64,000 nucleotides of DNA, taken from assembly GCF_035594125.1 (NCBI RefSeq), contig NC_087156.1:13102806-13166805 (forward strand), written 5' to 3'. The notes under the pieces are model-generated. The model made no database searches, was not told the origin of the DNA, and saw only the letters and a list, made by a program, of their open reading frames with translations. Made by a program: the position numbers and the translations under genes. Within the stretch, counting starts at the first letter, position 1. Every line of letters starts with the position of its first letter. Below are positions 1 through 8,802 of the stretch, in pieces. Source of the stretch: Scylla paramamosain. Lineage: Eukaryota; Arthropoda; Malacostraca; Decapoda; Portunidae.

Positions 1-4
1 CTTT

Positions 5-100
5 TGAGTGTTTTTCAGCGTGTTAGGCAATAAAGCACTAAAAAGGAGGGGAATCACATTACATGGGAACAATAACAACTTTTACCAAGAACTTGCCTTT
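5..100 (+). repeat. Monomer M1 (reference unit)
   Basis: This 96-bp monomer is recognised by GCGTGTTAGGCAATAAAGCA and a following CAATCACATTACATGGGAA. It is the most conserved landmark and I used it to phase every unit. In some units it instead opens with a long T-tract followed by AGCATGATAG, a sub-type seen near 18550, 20760, 31425 and, inverted, at 29535, 40083 and 42303. Confidence 0.85.
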
Positions 101-196
101 AAGTGTTTTTGAGCTAATTAAATACAAAAACGCTAAAACGCATGCAAAACACTTTTTATGGAGAAAGAGAATAAAATTACCAAAAACATATATTTT
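101..196 (+). repeat. Monomer M2 (reference unit)
   Basis: This 96-bp monomer is typified by GAGCTCCTTATATACCAAAA, CGCTAAAACGCATGCAAAAC and a TTTATGGAGAAACAG segment. It carries the most regular form of the CGCATGCAAA core. The recurrent inversion breakpoint of this window lies at the M1/M2 boundary. Confidence 0.83.
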
Positions 197-292
197 GAGT
201 GTTTTTGATCATGTTATCTATAAAAACGCTCAAATACATGCAAAAACCTTATGTTTAAGAAACTAAAGGACATTACGAAAAATGTGTATTAT
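197..292 (+). repeat. Monomer M3 (reference unit)
   Basis: This 96-bp monomer is typified by GATCATGTTACCTATAAAAA, CGCTTAAATACATGCAAAG and GGGAAACGAAAGGACATTAC. It is one of the best conserved positions. Confidence 0.83.
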
Positions 293-394
293 AAGTGTTT
301 TTAAGTTCCTTAAGTACCAAAAAGCTAAAACCCACAAATAACACAATTTATTTCGAAAAAAAAAGTAAGAAAATAAAAAAATAGGATTTCTATT
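293..394 (+). repeat. Monomer M4 with A/T-rich spacer (reference unit)
   Basis: The monomer half reads AAGTTCCTTAAGTACCAAAA, then AGCTAAAACCCACAAATAAC. It then runs into a length-variable stretch made almost only of A and T (about 350-410): A-rich first, then a GGATTTTTT switch to T-rich. The spacer is present in every unit and accounts for much of the unit-length variation. The M4/M5 boundary is approximate. Confidence 0.75.
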
Positions 395-490
395 TTTTTA
401 TTAATCTTCATAGGTACCGAGATGCCAAAATTCTGGGAAAATTCAGGGCTATTATATGTTAAAACAAAAATGATCAAAAAAGTAAATTTT
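395..490 (+). repeat. Monomer M5 (reference unit)
   Basis: This is a diverged monomer recognised by CTTCATAGGTACCGAGATGC, then CAAAATTCTGG and ATTCAGGGAAATTATGTG. It holds a GGTACC (KpnI) site in most units, so a KpnI digest should cut most units once. Confidence 0.78.
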
Positions 491-587
491 AGCTTTTTTT
501 TTCGGAGTGTTATGTACCAAATCCTAGAGTGCATCCAAAGACTCCTATATGAGGAAATTAAACGACCTTACCAGAAATTTGTTTTTT
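491..587 (+). repeat. Monomer M6 (reference unit)
   Basis: This 97-bp monomer opens with AGCTTTTTTTTCGGACTGTT and continues GTACCAAACCCTAAAGTGCA, TGCAAAGCC. In many units it contains AAACCCTAA (plant telo-box motif). In this first unit the motif is degraded to AATCCTAGA. Confidence 0.8.
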
Positions 588-684
588 GAGTGTTTTTTCA
601 GCATGTCAGGCACCAAAACGATAAATAATAAGGAACTCACTCTATATGAGAATCCAAAACAAAATTGCTGAAAACGTGTTTTTT
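588..684 (+). repeat. Monomer M7 (reference unit)
   Basis: This 97-bp monomer is recognised by CAGCATGTTAGGCACCAAAA, CGATAAATAATA and GGAATCCAAAACAAAATTAC. One HOR sub-type has lost about 70 bp here and reads CAGCAATTTCAACAATATTA instead. Confidence 0.8.
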
Positions 685-770
685 CTTTCTTTTACGTAGA
701 AAATCGCTAAAACGGATGCAAACCTACCAATATCAAGAAATAGAAAAATATTACCAAAACAGTATATTTT
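685..770 (+). repeat. Monomer M8, short (reference unit)
   Basis: This is a short, 86-bp monomer typified by CAGTGTTTTACGTAGAAAAA, CGCTAAAACGGATGCAAACC and AACCAATATGAAGAAATAG. Confidence 0.8.
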
Positions 771-866
771 GAGTGTTTTTGAGCTTATTACCTAAAAAAA
801 ACGCGAAAATTTATGCAAAGCACTCTATATTAGAAAACAAAAGGACTTTGCAAGAAAAGTGTATAA
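771..866 (+). repeat. Monomer M9 (reference unit)
   Basis: This 96-bp monomer is typified by GAGCTTGTTACCTACAAAAA, ACGCGAAAATGGATGCAAAG and CACTCTATATTGGGAAACAA. Confidence 0.8.
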
Positions 867-924
867 TGAGTTCTTTATAGTTCAAAAGAACCAAAAGGCA
901 AAAAACACAAAAACTCTTTTATAT
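867..924 (+). repeat. Monomer M10, truncated (reference unit)
   Basis: This ~58-bp piece (GAGTGTTTTATAGTTC, then ACCACAAGGCAAAAAACGCA) corresponds to little more than half a monomer. It is truncated in every unit, so the truncation predates spread of the HOR. Confidence 0.72.
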
Positions 925-1014
925 GAAGAAGGTTCCTAGATACCAAAATGCTGAAACTTATGAATAACACTCTTAATTGAGAAACCGAACAACCTTACTA
1001 AATGCGTGTATTTT
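925..1014 (+). repeat. Monomer M11 (reference unit)
   Basis: This ~90-bp monomer is typified by GATACCAAAATGCTGAAACT, CATGAATAACACTCTTAATT and GAGAAACAGAACAACC. It lacks the GAGTGTTTTT opening and starts GGAGAAGTTTCTTA. Confidence 0.72.
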
Positions 1015-1110
1015 GAGTGCTTTTCACATTCTTAGTTACCAAAACCCCAAATTTCATGCGAAACCACCTTTATATGAGAAAAAAATAACATTACCAGAAA
1101 AATGTCTTTT
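1015..1110 (+). repeat. Monomer M12 (reference unit)
   Basis: This 96-bp monomer is typified by CACATTCTTAGTTACCAAAA, CCCCAAATTGCATGCGAAAC and AAAAAATGACATTACC. It is followed directly by M1 of the next unit. Confidence 0.83.
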
Positions 1111-3302
1111 AAATGTTTTTGAGCGTGATAGGCAATAAAGCACTAAAAAGCAAGGCAATCATATTACACTGGAATAACACCAATTTATACCAAAAACTTG
1201 CCTTTAAGTGTTTTTGAGGTCCTTATATACCAAACCGCTAAAACGCATACAAAAACAAATTTTATGGAAAAACAGAACAACATTATTAAAAACATGTATT
1301 TTGAGTGTTTTTGATATTGTTATCTATAAAAACGCCTAATTACATGCAAAGAACATTATGTTTGGGAAACAAAAAGATATTACGAGAAACGTGTATTATG
1401 AGTGTTTTTTAAGTTCCTTAAGTACCAAAAAACTAAAACCCACAAATAACAGTCTTTATTTAGAAAATAAAAAACAAAAATATAAAAAAATAGGAATTTT
1501 TATTTATTTTTTTTGTTATTTATATTCTTAGGTACCGAGATGCCAAAATTCTGGGAAAATTCAGGGCAATCATATGATAAAAGAATATTATCAAAAAAGT
1601 TAATTTCCGTTTTTTTTTTCGGACTGTTATATACCAAACCTTAAAGTGCATGCAAAGACTCCTATATGAAGTAATTAAACGACCTTACCAGAAATATGTG
1701 TTTTGAGTGTTCTTTAGCATGTTAGGCACCAAAACGATAAATAATAAAGAACTCACTCTATATGGGAATCCAAAAAAAAGCTACTGAAAACGTGTCTTCT
1801 CAGTGTTTTTCGACAGAAAAACGCTAAAACGGTTGCAAAGCAAGCAATATCAAGAAATAGAAAAACGTTACTAAAAAGGTGTATTTTGCGTGTTTTTGAG
1901 CATGTTACCTACAAAAACGCGAAAATTGATTCAAAGCACTCTATATTAGGAAACAAAAGAACATTGCAAGAAAAGTGTATAATGAGTGTTTTATAGTTCA
2001 AAAGAACCACAAGGCAAAAAACGCAAAATATCGTGTATATGGAGAGGTTTCCTAGATACAAAGAAGCTAAAACTCATGTATAACACTCCTAATTGAGAAA
2101 CAGAACTGCCTTAATAAATGCGTGTATTTTGAGTGCTTTTCACATTCTTAGTTAGCAAAACCCCAAATTGCATGCGAAAATAGATTTCTGGGAAAAAAAA
2201 GACTTTACCAGAAAAGTGTCTTTTGAGTGTTTTTGAGCGTGATAGAAAATAAAGCACTAAAACGGAGGGCAATCACATTACATTTAAAAAAACGAATTTT
2301 TACCAAAAACTTGCATTTATGTGTTTTTAAGCTCCTTGTATACCAAAACACTAAAACGCATGCAAAACACTCTTTATGGTAAAACAGAATAACATTACCA
2401 AAAACATGTATTTTGAGTGTTTTTGATCATGTTACCAATAAAAACGCTTAAATAAATGCAAAGAACACTATTTTTGGGAAACGAAAGGAGATTACGAGAA
2501 ACGAGTATTATGAGTGTTTTTAAGTTCATTAATTACCAAAAAGCTAAAAGCCACAAATAACACTCTTTATTGAGAAACAAAAAATAAATAAAAAAAAATA
2601 CAATATTTTTTTTCTTTCTTATTCATCTTCACAGGTACCGAAATGCCAAAAATCGAAAAATTCGGACAAATTTCAGGAAATTATGTGAAATAAGAACATT
2701 ATCAAAAAAGTTAAATTTACCTTGTTATGTTATGTACCAAACCCCTAAAGTGCATGCAAAGCCACATATATGGGGAAATTAAACGTCTTTGCTAGGAAAC
2801 GGTCATATGTGTTTTTCAGCATGATAGGAACCAACACGATAAATAACATGGAAGTCAATCTATATAGGAATCCTAAACAAAATTACTAGAAAAACGCTAA
2901 AACGGATGTAAACCAACCAATATGAAGAAATAAAATAACATTACCAAAAAGTTATATTTTAAGTGTTTTTGAAATTGTTTCCAACAAAAAACGCGAAAAT
3001 GGATGGAAAATACTCTATATTGGGAAGCAAAAGGACATTACGAAAAACGTGTATAATGAGTTTTTTATAGTTTCACAAGAACTACAAGGCAAAAAACTTA
3101 AAAACTCGTGTATAGTGAGAAGTTTCTTACATTCCAAAATGCTGTAACTCTGGAACAACACTCTTAATTGAGAAACAAAACAATCTTACTAAATGCGTGT
3201 TATTTTGAGTGCTTTTCACATCCTTAGTTACCAAAACCCCAAATTGCATGCGAATCCAGCTTTTTGTGGGAAAAAAATGACATTACCAGAAAAATGTCTT
3301 TT

Positions 3303-4660
3303 GAGTGTTTTTGAGCGTGTTAGTCAATAAAGCACTAAAAAGCAGGGCAATCACATTACATTAGAATAAAACCAATTTTTAACAAGAACTTGCCTTTAAG
3401 TGTATTTGAGCTCCTTATATAACAAAACACTAAAATGCATGCAAAATACACTTGATGGTGAAACAAAAAAAACATTACCAAAAACATGTATTTTGAGTGT
3501 TTTTAATCATGTTACCAATAAAAACGCTTAAATATATGCAAAAAACCGTATTTTGGGGGAATGAAAGGACATTACGAGAAACGTGTATTATGAGTGTTTT
3601 TAAGTTCATTAAGTACGAAAAAGCTAAAAGCCAAAAATTACACTTTTATTGGGAAAAAAAGGAAAAAAATAAAAATATACGATTTTTTTTCATTCTTATT
3701 CATCTTCACAGGTAACGAGGTGCCAAAATTCGGGCAAAGTTCAGGAAATTATATGAAATAAGAACATTATCAAAAAAGTTAAATTTAGCTTTTTTTTCAG
3801 ACTGCTATGTACCAAACCCCTAAAGTGCATGCAAAGCCACCTATATGGGGAAATTAAACGTGTTTGCCAGAAAACTGTCTTATGAGTGTTTTCAGCATGT
3901 TAGGAACCAACATGATAAAACCCAAGGAAGTCAATTTATATGGGAATCCAAAAACAAAATTACTGAAAACGTGTCTTTTCGGTGTTTTACGTAGAAAACG
4001 CTAAAACGGATGCAAGCTAACCAAAATGAAGAAATAGAATAACATTACCAAAAAAGTATATTTTTAGTGTTTTTGAAATTGTTATCTACAAAAAGCGCGA
4101 AAATGGATGGAAAGCACTCTATATTGGGAAGCAAAAGGCACCAGAAAGCATGTTAGGCTTCAAAACAATAAATAATATGAAAGTCACTGTATATGGAAAT
4201 CCAAAACAAAATCAATGGAAACGTGTCTTTTAAAAGATTTACGTAGAAAAACGCTAAAACGGAGGGAAAATAACCAATATGAAGGAACAGAATAACATTA
4301 CCAAAAAAGTATATTTTGTGTGTTTTTGAGCTTGTTTCATAAAAAAAGAAACTCGAAAATGAATGCAAAGCACTCTATATAAGTAAAAAAAAGGACATAA
4401 TGAGAAACGTCTATAATGAGGGTTTTATAGTTCACCAGAATCACAAGGCAAAAAACGCAAAAACTCGACAGTATGGAGAAGTTTCTAAGATATTAAAATA
4501 CTGAAACTCATGAATAACACTCTTAATCAAGAAACAGAACAACCTTACTAAATGTGTGTATTTTGAGTGTTTTTTTACATTCTTAGTTACCAAAACCCCA
4601 AATTCCATGCGAAACTACTTATACGTGGGAAAAAAATGACATTACCAGAAAAGTGTCTTT
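3303..4660 (+). repeat. Expanded HOR unit with M7-M9 duplicated
   Basis: This unit is 1,358 bp, about 250 bp longer than the reference. After M9 reaches GGGAAGCAAAAGGCACC (about 4123-4142), the sequence jumps back to M7 (AAAGCATGTTAGGCTTC) and repeats M7, M8 and M9 before going on to M10. The same jump appears as AACATGCTTTTTGGTGCC at about 12566 and 23528 (inverted) and in forward form at about 37363. All copies lie at mirrored or duplicated places, so one original event was copied. Confidence 0.82.
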
Positions 4661-4766
4661 GAGTGTTTTTGAGCGTGTTAGGCAATAAAGCACTAAAAAG
4701 CAGGGCAATCACATTACATGGGAATAAAACCAACATTTACGAAGAACTTGCCTTTTAGTGTTTTTC

Positions 4767-5074
4767 ACACGCATTTAGTAAGGTTGCTCTGTTTCTCAAT
4801 TAAGAGTGTTATTCATGAATTTCAGCATTTACACGAGTTTTTGCGTTTTTTGCCTTGTGGGTTTTTTGAACTATAAAACATTCATTATACATTTTTCTTG
4901 CAATGTTTTCTATGTAAAACACTGAGAAGACACGTTTTCAGTAATTTTCTTTTGGATTCCCATATAGAGTGAGTTCCTTATTATTTATCGTTTTGGTGCC
5001 GAACATGCTGAAAAACACTCAAAAGACAGATTTCTGGTAAGGTCTTTAATTTCCTCATATGGGAGGCTTTGCAT
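4767..5074 (-). repeat. Inverted cassette (short form)
   Basis: This ~308-bp segment has opposite polarity to its flanks and holds pieces of M11, M10, M9 end, M8 start, M7 and M6. Its left edge is …AGTGTTTTTC | ACACGCATTTAG and its right edge is GGCTTTGCA | TGTCTTTTCAG. An internal join at about 4915 (TGCAATG to TTTTCTATGTAAAACAC) marks loss of about 140 bp compared with the long copy at 55065-55536, with another loss of roughly 27 bp in M11. The mirror copy is 11641-11947. Confidence 0.85.
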
Positions 5075-8000
5075 GTCTTTTCAGAGTTTTTGAGCGTGTT
5101 ACGCAATAAAGCACTAAAAGCCAGGGCAATCACATTACATGGGAATAAAACCAAATTTTACCAAGAACTGGCCTCTAAGTGTTTTTCAGCTCCTTACATA
5201 CCAAAACGCTAAAACGCATGAAAAATACATTTTATGAAGAAACCAAATACATGTATTTTGAGTGTTTTTGATCATGTTATCTAAAAAAAAAACGCTTAAA
5301 TACATGGAAAGAACCTTATGGTTGGGAATCGAAAGAACATTACGAGAAACGTGTATTATGAATGATTTTTAAGTTCCTTCAGTACCAAAAAAGCTGAAAC
5401 CCACAAATAACACTCTTTAGAAAAAAAATAAACAAATAAATAAATAAAAAAAATGGACATTTTTTTTTTGTTATTCTTCAGAGGTACTGAATTGCCAAAA
5501 TCCTGCTAAAATTTAGGGAATTCATGTGAAAAAATGAACATTATCATGAAAGTTAATTATAGCTTTTTTTTCTGATTGTTATATACCAAAACCTAAAGTG
5601 CATACAAAGCCACCTATATAGGGAAGTTAAACGACTTTACCAGAAACCTGTCTTTTCAATGTTTTTCAGCATGTTAGGCACCAATACAATAAATAATATG
5701 AAAATCAGTCAATATGTGAATCCAAAACAAAATTACTGAAAACGTGTCTTTTCAGTGTTTTACGTAGAAAAACGCTAAAGTGGAAAGAAATCATTCTATA
5801 TGAAGAAATAGAATAACATTACCAAAAAGATATTTTTTGTGTTTTTGAGCTTGTTACCTACAAATAATGCAAAAATGGATGTAAAGCACTCTCTATTAGG
5901 AAACAAAAGGACATTACGAGAAACGTGTATAATGAGTGTTTTATAGTTTTAAAAGAACCACAAGGCAATAAACGCAAAAACTCGTGTATATAGAGAAATT
6001 TTTACATACCAAAATGATGAAATGCATGAATAACACTTTTAATCGATAAACAGAACTACCTTACCAAATTGTGTATTTTAAGTGTTTTTCACATTCTTAG
6101 TTACAAAAATGCCAAATTACATGCGAAACTAGCTTCATTTGGGAAAAAAAATGACATTACCAGAAAAGTGTCTTTTGAGTGTTTTTGAGCGTGATATGCA
6201 ATAAAGCTGAACGATCACATTACATGAGAATAAAACCAACTTTTACGAAGAATTTGCCTTTAAATGTTTTTTAACCCCTTATATACCAAACCGCTAAAAC
6301 GCATGAAAAACAAACTTTATGGAGAAACAGAATAACATTACCAAAAACATGTATTTTGAGTGTCTTTGATCATGTTATCTATAAAAACGCTTAAGTACAT
6401 GCAACGAACATAATGTTTGGGAAACAAAAGGACATTACGAGAAACGTGTATTATGAGTGTTTTATAAGCTCCTTAAGTACCAAAAAGCTAAAACTCACAA
6501 ATAACACTCTTTATTTAGAAAATGAAAAATAAAAAATGAAATAAATAGGATTTTTTTTTTTATTCATCTTCATAGGTAGCGAGATGCCAAAATTCTGGAA
6601 AAATTCAGGGCAATTATGTGATGAAAGAATATTATCAAAAAAATTGATTTCAGCTTTTTTTTTTCGGACTGTTATGTACCAAACCCTAAAGTGCATGCAA
6701 AGCCTCCAATATGAGAAAATTAAACGTCCTTACCAGAAATCTTTTGTTTTGTGTGTTTTTTAGCATGTTAGGCACCAAAACGATAAATAATAAGGATCTC
6801 ACTCTAAATGGGAATCCAAAACAAAGTTATTAAAAACGTGTCTTCTCAGTGTTTTACGTAGAAAAAACGTTAAAACGGATGCAAACTAACCAATATCGAG
6901 AAATAGAACGCTACCAAAAATGTATATTTTGAGTGTTTTTGAGCTTTTTACCGAGAAAAACGCGAAAATTGATGCAAACCACTCTATATTGGGAAACAAA
7001 AGGACATTGCAAGAAAAGTGTATAATGAGTGTTTTATAGTTCAAAAGAACCACAAAGGAAACAACGCAAAAACTCGTGTATATGGAGATATTTATTAGAT
7101 ACCAAAATGCTGAAACTCATGAATAACACTCTTAATTGAGAAACAGAACAACCTTACTAAATGCGTGTATTTTGAGTGCTTTTCACATTCTTAGTTACCA
7201 AAAACCCTAAATTACATGCGAAAATAGCTTTGTGGGGAAAAAAAATGACTTTACCAGAAAAATATCTTTTGAATGTTTTTCAGCGTGATAGGTAATAAAG
7301 CACTCAAAAGCAGGACAATCACATTATATTTGAATAAAACCATTTTTTACTAAGAACTTGCCTTTAAGTGTTTTTGAGCTCCTTTTCTACAAAAGTGCTA
7401 AAACGCTTGCAAAACACACTTTATGGAGAAACAGAAAAACATTACCAAAACCTTGTATTTTTTTTTTTTTTTTTGATCACGTTATCTATAAAAACGCTTA
7501 AATGCATGCAAAGAACCTTATGTTTTGGAAACGAAAGGAGATTACGAGAAACGTGTATTATGAGTGTTTTTAATAACCTTAAGTACCAAAAAGGTAAATC
7601 CCACAAATAACACTCTTTATTTAGAAAAAAAAATAAATAAAAAACAAAAAAATATTATTTTTTATATTTTTTTATCTTCATTGGTAACGAAATGCCAAAA
7701 TTCTGGAAAAATTCAGGGCAATTATATGATAAAAGAATATTACCAAAAAAGTTAATTTTAGCTTTTTTATATACCAAACCCTAAAGTGCATGCAAAGCCT
7801 CCTATAGGAGGAAATTAAACGACCTTATCAGAAATTTATCTTTTGAGTGTTGTTAAGCATGTTAGACACCAAAACAATAAATAATAAGGAACTCACTCTA
7901 TATGGGAATTCAAAACAAAATTACTGAAAACGTGTCTTCTCAGTGTTTTACGTAGAAAAACACTAACACGGATACAAACAAACCAATATAAAGAAATAGA

Positions 8001-8738
8001 AAAACATTACTAAAAAGGTATATTTTGAGAGTTTTTGAGCTTCTTCCCTATAAACAACACGAAAATTGATGCAAAGCACTCTATAATGGGAAAGAAAAGG
8101 ACATTGCATGAAAAGTGTATAATGAGTGTTTTATAGTTCAAAAGAACCATAAGGCAAATAATGCAAAAACTAGTGTATATAAAGAAGTTTCGTAGATACC
8201 AAAATGCTGAAACTCATGAACAACAGTCTTAATTGAGAAACAGAACAATCTTACTAAACGTGTGTATTTTGAGTGCTTTTCACATTCTTAGTTACAAAAA
8301 CCCCAAATTGCATGCGAAACTAGCTGTAAGTGGGAAAAAAATGACATTAACATAAAAATGTCTTTTGAGTGTTTTTGAGCGTCATAGGCAAAGAAGCACT
8401 GAAAAGCAGGGCAATCACATTACATTGGAATAAAACCAATTTTTAATAAAAACTTGCCTTTAAGTGTTTTTGAGCTCATTATATACCAAAACACTAAAAC
8501 GCATGCAAAATACACTTTATGGTGAAACAGAATAACATTACCAAAAACATGTATTTTGAGTGTTTTTGATAATATTTCCAATAAAAACGCTTAAATGACA
8601 TTAGCAGAAAAATGTCTTTTAAGTGTTTTGGAGCGTGATATGCAACAAAACACTAAAAAGCAGAAAAAATCACATAACTTGGGTATAAAACCATCTTTTA
8701 CGAAGAACTTGCCTTTAAGTGTTTTTTTTAACTCCTTA
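5075..8738 (+). repeat. Satellite array block 2, forward polarity
   Basis: Regular HOR units are at 5084-6176, 6177-7270 and 7271-8366 (1,093, 1,094 and 1,096 bp), then M1-M3 of a further unit to about 8595. There M3 (CGCTTAAA) is joined directly to M12 (TGACATTAGCAG), skipping M4-M11. The remnant M12-M1-M2 runs to about 8738. The same M3/M12 join is present inverted at about 51585, so it is older than palindrome A. No genes were seen. Confidence 0.9.
6681..6689 (+). other. Telo-box-like motif in M6 (example)
   Basis: AAACCCTAA matches the plant telo-box, a motif known in plants to be bound by TRB-type Myb proteins. It recurs at one fixed M6 position, for example at 7776, 17077 and 20150 forward and as TTAGGGTTT at 8850, 29028, 43773, 47402 and 60451. 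The motif is directly visible; a binding role is inference only and would matter only if the host is a plant. Confidence 0.35.
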
Positions 8739-8746
8739 AACCTGTC

Positions 8747-8802
8747 TTTTCAATGTTTTTCTTTTTCAATGTTCAATGTTTTCAATTTTTATCAATGTTT
8801 TT
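8747..8802. repeat. TCAATGTTTTT micro-repeats at a polarity switch
   Basis: The forward array breaks down into four or five imperfect copies of TCAATGTT(TTT), after which the inverted array starts with CTGGTAAAGTCGAGTAATTT. CAATGTTTTT is part of a variant M7 opening (seen at 5658), so the micro-repeats look like local re-copying of that motif at the fold point. This lies close to the centre of palindrome A (about 8981). Confidence 0.7.

Larger units (their letters stand above)
5..1110 (+). repeat. Reference higher-order repeat unit (12 monomers)
   Basis: I use this first complete unit as the reference. Counting between successive GAGTGTTTTT-like openings gives twelve segments. Nine of the twelve are within 6 bp of 96 bp, and M1, M2, M3, M9 and M12 are exactly 96 bp. 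M8 is 86 bp, M10 is a truncated ~58-bp piece, and M4/M5 are separated by an A/T-only spacer. Total length is 1,106 bp. The order M1-M12 is kept throughout the window in both polarities, which defines a higher-order repeat rather than a simple satellite. The names M1-M12 are mine. Confidence 0.88.
1..4766 (+). repeat. Satellite array block 1, forward polarity
   Basis: This is a tandem array of the ~1.1-kb HOR read in the GAGTGTTTTT direction. Units placed by the M1 start (GAGTGTTTTTGAGCG followed by TTAGGCAATAAAGCAC) are 5-1110, 1111-2224, 2225-3302 and 3303-4660, then the start of a fifth to 4766. The fourth unit is longer because M7-M9 is partly duplicated. The block ends abruptly inside M1/M2, where polarity flips. 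No gene is visible; short open frames such as 63-266 and 3497-3715 are read-throughs of monomers M1-M4 and reappear wherever the same monomers reappear. The block is also a direct copy of about 33.6-38.0 kb, with indels. Confidence 0.93.
3861..8738. repeat. Palindrome A, left arm
   Basis: This is the left arm of a large inverted repeat whose right arm is 9224-12853. Paired positions add to about 16715 for 3861-6550 (right partner 10160-12854), to about 17815 for 7680-8460 (9370-10135) and to about 17962 for 8595-8738 (9224-9367). The ~1,100 step is one whole HOR unit that the right arm lacks. The ~147 step is a deletion in the right arm. Private variants are shared in mirror image, including the expanded unit, the small inverted cassette, and a shortened M6 opening at ~7763 paired with ~10047. 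Confidence 0.85.

Noticed and set aside
4767..5074. Transposon or MITE insertion
   Set aside because: The segment consists entirely of satellite monomers in inverted order, with no terminal inverted repeats or target-site duplication. It is an inversion cassette.
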